A DNA stretch of 64,000 bases from an uncultured Lachnospiraceae bacterium (GTDB lineage: Bacteria > Bacillota > Clostridia > Lachnospirales > Lachnospiraceae): NCBI GenBank assembly GCA_944383765.1, contig CALWQT010000006.1, positions 1 through 64,000 of the forward strand, in the 5' to 3' direction. Positions within the stretch are counted from its first letter, which is position 1. Every line of letters begins with the position of its first letter. The notes beneath the pieces are model-generated. The model was not told the DNA's origin and ran no database searches. It was given only the letters and a program-made list of their open reading frames with translations. Below, in pieces: positions 53,564-64,000 of the stretch. The position numbers and the translations under genes are program-made.

Positions 53564-53910
53564 CAGATCGCACCTCCCCGCAAGCCGGCTTCATAAAGCA
53601 TACCGCAAGCTGTAAACATACGATGCCCCGTTTCCAGCACCACCAGATCCCGCTCTCTGGCCATATCCAAAAGAACCTGATCCGCTTTTTTCCCTCTGAT
53701 AAAAATAATACATACAATATCCAGCATCTCTGCTGTCCGCACCACCTGAGGATTGGTCAGCCCAGTGAGAAGGACTCCATGATCCTTGGAAAAAGCCAAT
53801 ACATCACTCATCATATCAGAACCACAGGCTGTCCTTACTTCCCGATCCAGGTGTTCTTCTCCTACCAATACCCTTGCTCCCAGCACAGCCCGAACATCTT
53901 CCACTGTCAT
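53563..53910 (-). CDS. DRTGG-domain protein (first copy)
   Basis: This 115-aa protein begins MTVEDVRAVLGARVLVGEEHLDREVRTACGSDMMSDVLAF and continues as an alpha/beta ligand-binding fold. It resembles the second DRTGG gene at 51423 only loosely. It opens the leftward regulatory operon and overlaps the ATPase gene start by one base. Confidence 0.78.
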   Translation of the reverse strand: MTVEDVRAVLGARVLVGEEHLDREVRTACGSDMMSDVLAFSKDHGVLLTGLTNPQVVRTAEMLDIVCIIFIRGKKADQVLLDMARERDLVVLETGHRMFTACGMLYEAGLRGGAI

Positions 53911-53975
53911 AGCCGATCCCGTCCTTTCCTTATTTATATTGCCATTTTATCACATTTTATAGATAAGATAATTCT

Positions 53976-54004
53976 AGAATACCATTGCATTTGTCAATTA
54001 TCAA
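53976..54004 (-). promoter_or_regulatory. Candidate promoter of the leftward regulatory operon
   Basis: Minus-strand TTGATA (54004-53999) and TATTCT (53981-53976) with 17 bp between, about 65 bp before the first DRTGG gene. An overlapping TTGACA (53998-53993) is an alternative -35. Confidence 0.45.
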
Positions 54005-54014
54005 CATAAATAAT

Positions 54015-54032
54015 TTGTTATTTTTATATCAA
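54015..54032. promoter_or_regulatory. Rex-like operator between the divergent hydrogenase operons
   Basis: TTGTTATTTTTATATCAA reads as TTGTTA-6-TATCAA. Known clostridial Rex sites resemble TTGTTAAnnnnTTAACAA; the second half has one mismatch (TATCAA for TAACAA). It lies between the two start codons, upstream of both operons. Rex responds to the NADH/NAD ratio, which is the cofactor of this hydrogenase. The site is inferred, not tested. Confidence 0.45.
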
Positions 54033-54123
54033 ATCCTTTATTTTTAGTAGATTTTTATAAACAGCTGTGTTAAAATATGGATATATATTGCATAATGTCA
54101 AGACTTAATGAGGAGGTTTAGAA

Positions 54124-54618
54124 ATGGCTTGCACAAAACAAAAAGTCCCTTTTTCCGGGACGAAAGAGCAGGAAATGGAACTGAAAGAAACCATTAACCA
54201 GCTCAAAGACACCAAAGGATGCCTGATGCCCATTATGCAGAAAGCACAGGAAATCTACGGCTATCTCCCGATCGAGGTACAGACCATGATTTCCGATGAG
54301 ACCGGCATTCCATTGGAAAAAATTTATGGCGTATCTACCTTTTATGCCCAGTTCGCCCTTCAGCCAAAAGGAAAATATCAGATTTCCGTATGTTTGGGCA
54401 CTGCCTGCTATGTGAAAGGTTCCGGTGAAATTTTCAAAAAGCTGGAAGAGCTCCTGGGAATCACGAATGGAGAGTGTACTCCCGATGGAAAGTTTTCCCT
54501 GGATTCCTGCCGCTGCGTAGGCGCCTGCGGCCTGGCTCCTGTCATGATGATCAATGACGAAGTATACGGACGTCTGACCCCCGATCAGATTCCAGGTATC
54601 CTGGCAAAATATCAATAA
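54124..54618 (+). CDS. NuoE-like subunit (HydC/HymA) of NAD-dependent [FeFe]-hydrogenase
   Basis: This 164-aa [2Fe-2S] protein has helices at the N-terminus and a thioredoxin-like C-terminus. Ligands are seen as CLGTAC (about Cys91, Cys96) and CRCVGAC (about Cys132, Cys136). It passes electrons between the flavoprotein subunit and HydA. The ATG follows GAGGAGG. It is the first gene of the rightward hydrogenase operon. Confidence 0.9.
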   Translation: MACTKQKVPFSGTKEQEMELKETINQLKDTKGCLMPIMQKAQEIYGYLPIEVQTMISDETGIPLEKIYGVSTFYAQFALQPKGKYQISVCLGTACYVKGSGEIFKKLEELLGITNGECTPDGKFSLDSCRCVGACGLAPVMMINDEVYGRLTPDQIPGILAKYQ

Positions 54619-54621
54619 GCC

Positions 54622-55179
54622 ATGATGCCGGAAATTTCTTTAAATATTCTTGACGTAGCAGAAAATTCCACGCGGGCTGGAGCTTCTTTGATCACCATCT
54701 GCATATCCGCCGACTGCAAAGCAGACCGGCTGTCTGTGGTCATCAAAGACAATGGCTGCGGAATGACACCGGAACAGGTTGCCCATGTTACAGATCCCTT
54801 TTTCACCACCCGGACCACCCGGAAAGTCGGACTTGGGGTACCTTTTTTCAAATATGCGGCAGAAAGTACCGGCGGCAGTTTCTCCATAGAATCCCAGCCA
54901 GGAAAAGGAACTGTGGTTACCGCTGTTTTCGTTCTCTCCCATATTGACCGAATGCCTCTGGGAGATATTACCAGCACGATCCACACCCTTATTTTATGCC
55001 ACCCGGACCTGGATTTTCTCTACACCTACCAATATGATGAAAAGTCCTTTACTCTGGACACCCGTGAATTTCGAACGATTCTGGGAGATATCCCCCTGAA
55101 TACACCGGAAATATCCAGCTATATTTGGGACTATCTGACCGAAAACAAACTTGACACTGACGGCGGAGCAAACCTGTAA
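54622..55179 (+). CDS. GHKL-type ATP-binding protein within the hydrogenase operon
   Basis: This 185-aa protein is a stand-alone histidine-kinase-type ATPase: N-box LDVAENSTRAGA, G1 DNGCGMT, F-box DPFFTTR, G2 VGLGVPFFK. The C-terminal 75 residues form another small domain. It lacks a phospho-acceptor His domain, a sensor and a transmembrane region. It lies 3 bp after the NuoE-like gene. Its position among the structural genes is common in Clostridia but its role is unknown. Confidence 0.85.
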   Translation: MMPEISLNILDVAENSTRAGASLITICISADCKADRLSVVIKDNGCGMTPEQVAHVTDPFFTTRTTRKVGLGVPFFKYAAESTGGSFSIESQPGKGTVVTAVFVLSHIDRMPLGDITSTIHTLILCHPDLDFLYTYQYDEKSFTLDTREFRTILGDIPLNTPEISSYIWDYLTENKLDTDGGANL

Positions 55180-55206
55180 TGGTTTGCCGGATAGGAGGTA
55201 AGAAAC

Positions 55207-55584
55207 ATGAAATCTCTTGAAGAACTGAGAGCTATCCGCGAAAAGATGCAGGGACAGGTAAGCATGAGAGCGGAAGATCATACACATACAAGGGTCGTGG
55301 TCGGTATGGCAACTTGCGGAATTGCCAGCGGCGCACGTCCCGTATTAAATACATTATCCAGACTGGTACAGGAAAAAGGGCTGACTGACCATGTTGCTGT
55401 CACCCAGACTGGCTGTATCGGTTTATGCCAGTATGAACCCATTGTTGAAGTCATGGAGCCTGGCAAACCTAAAGTTACCTATATTAAAATGAACCCGGAT
55501 AAAGCAGCAGAGATTGTAGAACGCCATCTCATCGGCGGCCATGTAGTAGAAAATTATACCCTGTCTTCTGCTGACATCAATTAG
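55207..55584 (+). CDS. Thioredoxin-like [2Fe-2S] ferredoxin subunit
   Basis: This 125-aa protein has a short N-terminal helix and a thioredoxin-fold ferredoxin with VGMATCGIASG (Cys) and TQTGCIGLCQYEP (two Cys). A fourth ligand is not clear. A homologous domain also starts HydB (the next gene), so the complex has two such domains. It sits between the ATPase and HydB genes, with a strong AGGAGG site. Confidence 0.87.
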   Translation: MKSLEELRAIREKMQGQVSMRAEDHTHTRVVVGMATCGIASGARPVLNTLSRLVQEKGLTDHVAVTQTGCIGLCQYEPIVEVMEPGKPKVTYIKMNPDKAAEIVERHLIGGHVVENYTLSSADIN

Positions 55585-55600
55585 ATAAGGAGGAAAAGTT

Positions 55601-57388
55601 ATGTATCGTTCCCACGTTTTGGTTTGCGGTGGAACCGGCTGTACCTCCTCCGGAAGCCAGAAGATTTTAGAAGCTCTGAAAGAAGAGCTGGCAAAAAACG
55701 GGCTGACTGATGAAGTAGCTGTCGTACAGACCGGCTGCCATGGTCTTTGCGCCCTTGGTCCCATTATGATCGTATATCCGGATGCTTCTTTCTACTCCAT
55801 GGTAAAAGTAGAAGATATTCCGGAAATCGTATCAGAACACCTGTTAAAAGGCCGGGTAGTCACCAGGCTCCTTTATAAGGAAACCGTTACACCTGCCGGT
55901 GTAAAAGCCCTGATCGACACTGATTTTTATAAAAAGCAGCACCGTATCGCGCTTAGAAACTGCGGTATCATCAACCCGGAAAACATTGAAGAATATATCG
56001 GAACCGGCGGATACCAGGCACTTGGAAAAGTTCTTACAGAAATGACGCCTGATGATGTGATCCAGGTTCTTTTAGACAGCGGTCTTCGCGGAAGAGGGGG
56101 CGGCGGTTTCCCCACCGGTTTAAAATGGAAACTTGCAAAACAGAATGACGCTGATCAGAAATACGTCTGCTGTAACGCTGACGAGGGAGACCCCGGTGCA
56201 TTCATGGACCGTTCTATTCTGGAAGGCGATCCCCATGCAGTGCTGGAAGCCATGGCAATCGCAGGCTATGCCATCGGTGCCAGCCAGGGATATATTTATG
56301 TCCGGGCTGAGTATCCCATTGCAGTAGAACGTCTGAAAATTGCCATCAACCAGGCACGGGAAATGGAATTACTGGGGGATGATATTTTCGGAACCGGATT
56401 CCATTTTGATATTGATTTAAGACTGGGCGCCGGAGCTTTCGTCTGCGGCGAAGAAACTGCCCTTATGACTTCTATTGAAGGCAACAGGGGTGAGCCAAGG
56501 CCAAGGCCTCCATTCCCAGCCCAGAAAGGTTTGTTCGGCAAACCTACTATCCTGAATAACGTGGAAACTTACGCCAATATTCCCCAGATCATCTTAAATG
56601 GTCCGGAATGGTTCGCTTCCATGGGAACGGAAAAATCAAAAGGAACCAAAGTATTTGCCCTGGGCGGCAAGATTCACAATACAGGTCTTGTAGAAATTCC
56701 TATGGGTACTACTCTTCGGGAAGTCATTGAAGAAATCGGAGGCGGTATTCCAAACGGCAAGAAATTCAAGGCTGCACAGACAGGCGGACCTTCCGGCGGC
56801 TGTATCCCGGCTGAACACTTTGACATTCCCATCGACTATGACAATCTGATTTCTATCGGCTCCATGATGGGTTCCGGAGGACTGATCGTCATGGACGAAA
56901 CCGACTGTATGGTGGACATTGCCAAATTCTTCCTGGAATTTACCGTAGAAGAATCCTGCGGAAAATGTACTCCCTGCCGTGTGGGAACCAAACGTATGCT
57001 GGAAATCCTGACAAAGATCACCAAAGGCCAGGCCACTATGGAAGATCTGGACCGCCTGGAAGAGCTTTGCTATTACATAAAAGAAAATTCCGCCTGCGGT
57101 CTGGGGCAGACAGCGCCTAACCCGGTGCTCTCCACTCTGCGCTATTTCCGTGACGAATACGAAGCTCATATCAAGGAGAAACGATGCCCTGCCGGAGTCT
57201 GCAAGGCCCTGCTCTCCTATCATATCGATCCCGACAAATGTAAAGGCTGTACTCTGTGTGCCCGCAACTGTCCGAACAATGCAATCTCAGGAACTGTACG
57301 GAATCCTCATGTCATTGACCAGGATAAATGTATTAAATGCGGTGCCTGCATAGAAAAATGTAAGTTCGGCGCTATCTACAAACAGTAA
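55601..57388 (+). CDS. NuoF-like flavoprotein subunit (HydB/HymB) of NAD-dependent [FeFe]-hydrogenase
   Basis: This is a 595-aa FMN/NADH subunit. The domains in order are: thioredoxin-like [2Fe-2S] (1-110, CGGTGCTSSGS and GCHGLC); the FMN/NAD-binding NuoF core (RGRGGGGFPTGLKW, CNADEGDPGAFMDR); an SLBB fold; the [4Fe-4S] CGKCTPCRVGTKRM; and a C-terminal 2x[4Fe-4S] ferredoxin (CKGCTLCARNCPN, CIKCGACIEKC). In related enzymes it exchanges electrons with NAD(H) and possibly ferredoxin for bifurcation. Confidence 0.95.
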   Translation: MYRSHVLVCGGTGCTSSGSQKILEALKEELAKNGLTDEVAVVQTGCHGLCALGPIMIVYPDASFYSMVKVEDIPEIVSEHLLKGRVVTRLLYKETVTPAGVKALIDTDFYKKQHRIALRNCGIINPENIEEYIGTGGYQALGKVLTEMTPDDVIQVLLDSGLRGRGGGGFPTGLKWKLAKQNDADQKYVCCNADEGDPGAFMDRSILEGDPHAVLEAMAIAGYAIGASQGYIYVRAEYPIAVERLKIAINQAREMELLGDDIFGTGFHFDIDLRLGAGAFVCGEETALMTSIEGNRGEPRPRPPFPAQKGLFGKPTILNNVETYANIPQIILNGPEWFASMGTEKSKGTKVFALGGKIHNTGLVEIPMGTTLREVIEEIGGGIPNGKKFKAAQTGGPSGGCIPAEHFDIPIDYDNLISIGSMMGSGGLIVMDETDCMVDIAKFFLEFTVEESCGKCTPCRVGTKRMLEILTKITKGQATMEDLDRLEELCYYIKENSACGLGQTAPNPVLSTLRYFRDEYEAHIKEKRCPAGVCKALLSYHIDPDKCKGCTLCARNCPNNAISGTVRNPHVIDQDKCIKCGACIEKCKFGAIYKQ

Positions 57389-57402
57389 GGGAGGCAATCG
57401 GT

Positions 57403-59151
57403 ATGGAGAACATCACAATCAAAATCAACGGCATGGAAGTTTCTGCTCCCAAGGGTTCCACGATCCTGGAAGCTGCCAGGCTTGCACATATTGAAATTCC
57501 CACGCTGTGTTATTTAAAAGAAATCAATGAAATCGGCGCCTGCCGTATGTGCGTCGTAGAAGTCAAAGGAGCCAAGAGCCTGGTTGTCTCCTGCGTATAT
57601 CCTATCAATGAAGGCATGGAAGTCTGGACCAATACTCCCAAAGTACTGGATTCCAGAAGAAAAACCCTGCAGCTGCTCCTGTCTAACCATGACCGGAAAT
57701 GTCTTTCCTGTGTAAGGAGCGGAAACTGTGAACTGCAGCAGCTCTGTAAAGAACTGGGAGTAGAAGATGACGGCTACTACGATGGAGAAAAAACGCCATC
57801 AGAAATTGATGACAGTGCCGCCCATATGCTTCGTGACAACAGTAAATGTATTCTCTGCCGCCGCTGTGTGGCAGTCTGCGAAAAAGTACAAGGAATCGGC
57901 GTGATCGGTGCCAATATGAGAGGTTTCGCCACCTTTATCGGCTCTCCTTTCGACATGGGTCTGGGAGAGACCAGCTGTGTATCCTGCGGACAATGTATTG
58001 CTGTCTGCCCCACTGGCGCTCTTCAGGAAAAAGACTGTACCGATCAGGTTCTGGCTGCTATCTCTGATCCCGCCAAACATGTTATTGTTCAGACAGCTCC
58101 TTCTGTAAGAGCTGCTCTGGGTGAAGAATTTGGCTATCCTATCGGAACCAATACAGAAGGAAAAATGGTAGCCGCCTTAAGACGGATCGGCTTTGACAAA
58201 GTATTCGATACGGATTTTGCCGCCGACCTGACCATTATGGAGGAAGCTCATGAATTTATAGAACGGGTGAAAAACGGAGGAGTCCTTCCTCTGATCACTT
58301 CCTGTTCCCCAGGCTGGGTAAAATACTGTGAGCATTACTTCCCGGATATGACCGAAAACCTTTCTTCCTGCAAATCACCCCAGCAGATGTTTGGCGCCAT
58401 TGCCAAATCTTATTATGCAGAGAAAGCCGGCATTGATCCGAAAGATATTGTATCCGTATCTGTCATGCCCTGTACCGCAAAGAAATTTGAAATTGGAAGA
58501 GATAATCAGGCTGCAAACGGAATGCCGGACGTAGACTTCGCCATGACTACCAGAGAACTGGCACGGCTGATCCGCAAATGCGGCATTAAATTCCAGAACC
58601 TTCCAGACGAAGACTTTGATACACCATTAGGTCTGAGCACAGGAGCCGGAACCATTTTCGGAGCCACAGGCGGCGTCATGGAAGCAGCTCTGCGTACTGC
58701 TGTAGAAACACTGACCGGTGAAGAACTGGAAAATGTAGATTTTACGGAAGTCCGCGGCACAAAAGGCATCAAGGAAGCCACCTATCATGTGGCTGGCATG
58801 GATGTAAAGGTAGCTGTTGCATCCGGTCTGGGAAATGCCAGAGAATTATTGAACCGGGTAAAAAGCGGAGAAGCTTCTTATCACTTCATTGAGATCATGG
58901 GCTGCCCTGGCGGCTGTGTCAACGGAGGCGGCCAGCCTCAGCAACCTGGCTGGGTACGCAACACCACCGACATCCGTGCTCTGCGGGCCAAAGTCCTGTA
59001 TGATGACGATAAAGCTGATACCATTCGCAAATCTCATGAAAATCCGGCTATCAAAGAACTTTATGAAACTTATCTGGGTGAACCGGGAAGCGAAAAAGCT
59101 CACCACCTGCTTCATACCACCTATGTAAGAAGAAAGATCAATGAAATCTGA
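57403..59151 (+). CDS. hydA: Catalytic [FeFe]-hydrogenase subunit (HydA/HymC), NAD-dependent group A
   Basis: This is a 582-aa catalytic subunit. Domains in order: plant-type [2Fe-2S] (Cys36, 47, 50, 64); His-ligated [4Fe-4S] (His96, Cys100, 103, 109); two [4Fe-4S] (Cys149/152/155/159 and 192/195/198/202); the H-cluster domain (TSCSPGW at 299-305, MPCTAKKFE at 355-363, GCPGGCVNGGGQP near 494-506) and the small-subunit-like C-terminus. It interconverts H2 and protons; with HydB and HydC it links to NAD. L1 carries Ser302 where many enzymes have a second Cys. Last gene of the operon, ended by a terminator. Confidence 0.95.
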   Translation: MENITIKINGMEVSAPKGSTILEAARLAHIEIPTLCYLKEINEIGACRMCVVEVKGAKSLVVSCVYPINEGMEVWTNTPKVLDSRRKTLQLLLSNHDRKCLSCVRSGNCELQQLCKELGVEDDGYYDGEKTPSEIDDSAAHMLRDNSKCILCRRCVAVCEKVQGIGVIGANMRGFATFIGSPFDMGLGETSCVSCGQCIAVCPTGALQEKDCTDQVLAAISDPAKHVIVQTAPSVRAALGEEFGYPIGTNTEGKMVAALRRIGFDKVFDTDFAADLTIMEEAHEFIERVKNGGVLPLITSCSPGWVKYCEHYFPDMTENLSSCKSPQQMFGAIAKSYYAEKAGIDPKDIVSVSVMPCTAKKFEIGRDNQAANGMPDVDFAMTTRELARLIRKCGIKFQNLPDEDFDTPLGLSTGAGTIFGATGGVMEAALRTAVETLTGEELENVDFTEVRGTKGIKEATYHVAGMDVKVAVASGLGNARELLNRVKSGEASYHFIEIMGCPGGCVNGGGQPQQPGWVRNTTDIRALRAKVLYDDDKADTIRKSHENPAIKELYETYLGEPGSEKAHHLLHTTYVRRKINEI

Positions 59152-59160
59152 CCATAACAG

Positions 59161-59204
59161 AAAGTGCCGCTCAATCACCAAAACGATGATCGAGCGGCAC
59201 TTTC
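59161..59204. terminator. Terminator between the hydrogenase and beta-glucoside operons
   Basis: AAAGTGCCGCTC (59161-59172) pairs with GAGCGGCACTTT (59192-59203), plus a few more pairs (AATCA/TGAT) inside. It serves the two convergent operons. Confidence 0.85.
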
Positions 59205-59210
59205 CCTTAT

Positions 59211-62479
<3,269 letters not shown>

Positions 62480-62551
62480 TTCGTTTCCTCTCTTCCTTCA
62501 TTAAGCTTTTTATTTTGAACCACAGGTTTTTAAAGCAGCAATATGATAAAA

Positions 62552-62629
62552 AAGACCAGAAAACAGACGAATATCCTGGGATATCCATCTAATTTTCCGG
62601 TCTTGCCCGCTCCGCTGCGGTTACAATCC
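62552..62629 (-). promoter_or_regulatory. LicT antiterminator (RAT) and terminator before bglP
   Basis: The 29-nt RAT lies at 62629-62601 (minus strand, beginning GGATTGTAACCGC and ending GCAAGA). It overlaps the left arm of a terminator whose stem pairs AAGACCGGAAAA with TTTTCTGGTCTT (about 62604 to 62556) and ends in a U-run. Known LicT binding to RAT prevents the terminator from forming, so bglP-bglA is read only with substrate. Confidence 0.88.
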
Positions 62630-62644
62630 ATTTTCAATATGATA

Positions 62645-63493
62645 TTAATTTTGTACTCCTCTTCGCTGGACTACCCGTCCTATATGAAGCATCAAGTACA
62701 TTTTTTCCTCTTTGGTAATCTGCATTCCGAATTTCACCACAAAATACTCTTCTATTTTCAAAACACAATCATAGCATTTCGGATACAACACTTTTACCTG
62801 TTCATACAACGTAACATCATCACTTTCCACAAGATCTCCAACCAGAAAACGATGTGCAAAATACCGGACATGGGTCACCAGCCGTTGATAATCCAGACTT
62901 TTTTCATCCAGGCTCACATTGAAATGCAGCTGGATAATTCTCAGAACATCCTGGACCATTTTCGTTGCCTGAATGGTAGTTTCCATCTCCTCTCCATTTT
63001 GCGTTGCATTTACAAAATGCAGGGCAATATATCCGGCCTCATCCTCTGGCAGCCATATATTTTCATAATAATAAATCGTTTTCAGAGATGCCTTTGCTGC
63101 TTCATACTCTTTCGGATAAAAACGTCTAATCTCCCATAAAAGTTTATTTTTCAGCGGCTGATTCTGTTTGTAACGGCACAATGCATAATTGATATGGTCT
63201 GTCAGTCCCACATAGATTGCATCCGAAAAAGTTACATTTAAAACTTTCTGTGTTTCCTCAATAATCTTACAGGCCAGTTCCAGATGGTTTGCCGGTACCT
63301 GATTCATCAATTCCGAAAATTTTGACGTAAGTTCCGAAGAATCGATAACAAATCGTTTCTCCGCCTTTCCTGCATCCATGAAATCTCCAGCCTTTTTCCC
63401 AAAAGAGATTCCTCTTCCAATCAAAATCATTTCCAACTGTTTTTCATCTTCTACCAGAACAATATTATTATTATAAACTTTCTTAACAATCAT
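62645..63493 (-). CDS. licT: LicT/BglG-type transcriptional antiterminator
   Basis: This 282-aa RNA-binding regulator has the CAT domain (1-58, VKKVYNNNIVLV, LIGRGISFGKKAGD), PRD1 (about 65-168, with His in LTDHINYA) and PRD2 (about 175-280, His in THVRYFAHRF and MLHIGRV). PTS phosphorylation of the PRD histidines controls dimerisation and RNA binding. It is first in the operon and itself lies behind a RAT/terminator, so it also controls its own expression. Confidence 0.95.
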   Translation of the reverse strand: MIVKKVYNNNIVLVEDEKQLEMILIGRGISFGKKAGDFMDAGKAEKRFVIDSSELTSKFSELMNQVPANHLELACKIIEETQKVLNVTFSDAIYVGLTDHINYALCRYKQNQPLKNKLLWEIRRFYPKEYEAAKASLKTIYYYENIWLPEDEAGYIALHFVNATQNGEEMETTIQATKMVQDVLRIIQLHFNVSLDEKSLDYQRLVTHVRYFAHRFLVGDLVESDDVTLYEQVKVLYPKCYDCVLKIEEYFVVKFGMQITKEEKMYLMLHIGRVVQRRGVQN

Positions 63494-63551
63494 TTGTTCT
63501 TCTCCTACTCCCCCTCATACCAGAGAGGTACTAAATTCCCCCCATAACATC

Positions 63552-63629
63552 AAAAAGACCGAAAAGACATGAAAATCCCTTACGAATTTTCCATCTTTCG
63601 GTCTTGCCTGCTTTCCGCAGTTACAATCC
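63552..63629 (-). promoter_or_regulatory. LicT antiterminator (RAT) and terminator before licT
   Basis: The 29-nt RAT lies at 63629-63601 (minus strand, GGATTGTAACTGC to GCAAGAC). The terminator stem pairs AAGACCGAAAGA with TCTTTTCGGTCTT and ends in a U-run (to about 63552). Its arrangement mirrors that before bglP. Confidence 0.88.
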
Positions 63630-63645
63630 AAATTCATTTTAAGTT

Positions 63646-63674
63646 ACAATATCACATCTGTCCAGAAATGTCAA
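63646..63674 (-). promoter_or_regulatory. Sigma-A promoter of the bgl operon
   Basis: Perfect TTGACA (63674-63669), 17 bp, TATTGT (63651-63646). Transcription should begin near 63639, about ten bases before the RAT, so the RAT is at the extreme 5' end of the RNA. Confidence 0.8.
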
Positions 63675-63694
63675 ATACATTTTCTGTATCATCT

Positions 63695-64000
63695 CTAATC
63701 TTCCTCTGTGATCAGTTCCACCTCGCTCAGGTCAAACACTTTGGAAAATGCATATTTATTCTTTTTAGACGTATCCATAAGAGCATATGTTTTCTTGGAA
63801 TGTTCCTTCACAATTGCTTTTTTTCTGGCCTCTCTGTCATCATAAGTATAAATACCGCCATCAGGAATATAACCATTTGCCCCTATAAAAGCTTTGTCAA
63901 AATACATGTCCGAAATCATCTTCTCCGTCTGGGCCCCCAGTACTGACTCCAGATCTGCCCGCACCTCACCGCCCAGCATGATGCACTGTGCATTCTTTAT
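63695..64000 (-). CDS. DeoR/GlpR-type regulator, C-terminal fragment (cut by window edge)
   Basis: The last 101 codons of a leftward gene are visible; the N-terminal helix-turn-helix lies outside. It reads LGGEVRADLESVLGAQ, MYFDKAFIGANGY, GIYTYDDREARKKAIVKEHSKKTYALMDTSKKNKYAFSKV, the C-terminal sugar-phosphate sensing domain of DeoR-family repressors. It lies just upstream of the bgl promoter, but whether it controls the bgl genes or an upstream operon is not shown. Confidence 0.85.
   Translation of the reverse strand: MKNAQCIMLGGEVRADLESVLGAQTEKMISDMYFDKAFIGANGYIPDGGIYTYDDREARKKAIVKEHSKKTYALMDTSKKNKYAFSKVFDLSEVELITEED

Noticed and set aside
54040..54100. Promoter of the rightward hydrogenase operon
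   Set aside because: Several -10-like boxes (TAAAAT, TATATT, CATAAT) exist but none has a convincing -35 at proper spacing, so I did not assign one.

Overview
The window looks like chromosomal DNA of a spore-forming, strictly anaerobic Clostridia member, most likely a gut Lachnospiraceae (Blautia-like). The evidence is the gene content: SpoIIP, the GPR spore protease and a SpoVB-like flippase; a trimeric NAD-linked [FeFe]-hydrogenase; Gram-positive T-box and LicT/RAT riboregulation; many lipoproteins; DUF4358/MBOAT/DHHW and GtrA/YfhO families; and strong AGGAGG ribosome sites with consensus sigma-A promoters. Coding density is high and most genes are on the minus strand. There are no tRNA or rRNA genes, no insertion sequences, no prophage and no CRISPR array, so this is mainly core chromosome with small accessory units.

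Layout. 1-5.1 kb: the N-terminal end of a PTS EIIC gene, cut by the left edge, lies opposite an Mga/BglG-type regulator with a cre-like palindrome between them; then a polar amino-acid ABC importer (ATPase, permease, lipoprotein) and a DUF3842 protein. 5-9.7 kb: an envelope block with a secreted L,D-transpeptidase carrying a PAET-repeat tail, a TPR/DUF4037 pair and an M14 carboxypeptidase. 9.8-15.7 kb: hemW, lepA, spoIIP, gpr and, opposite, rpsT with a UUG start. 15.7-23.9 kb: an FAD oxidoreductase, holA, comEC, a GerMN lipoprotein, a histidine kinase and a DegV protein. 24-33.4 kb: housekeeping genes (dus, dtd, rlmH) with a flippase, a phosphoesterase, and comEA plus a PhoB-type response regulator. 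33.5-39.6 kb: a YdcZ transporter, folD-fchA, YfhO, GtrA and ApbE. 39.8-43.7 kb: a LysR regulator, a class Ic aminotransferase, a YacP-like nuclease and a secreted cell-wall-binding protein. 43.8-50.7 kb: tyrS behind a T-box, an EamA transporter, a DUF4358-MBOAT-DHHW cassette and DAHP synthase.

50.7-59.2 kb is the most interesting part. A five-gene [FeFe]-hydrogenase operon (NuoE-like, HATPase, 2Fe-2S ferredoxin, NuoF-like, HydA) is read rightward. A five-gene operon is read leftward from the same intergenic region: DRTGG, an RsbW-like ATPase, an [FeFe]-hydrogenase homologue lacking the proton-transfer cysteine, DRTGG, PHP. The second operon looks like a sensing or regulatory module for the first, and a Rex-like operator lies between them.

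59.2-64 kb: a beta-glucoside utilisation operon (licT, bglP, bglA) with two RAT/terminator antitermination switches, and the C-terminal part of a DeoR-type regulator cut by the right edge.

Other observations: FolD here lacks the Lys and Gln needed for cyclohydrolase chemistry and is encoded beside FchA, which can supply that step. The kinase and regulator of an apparent two-component system are about 9 kb apart, one next to comEC and the other next to comEA. comEC may start at an AUA codon.
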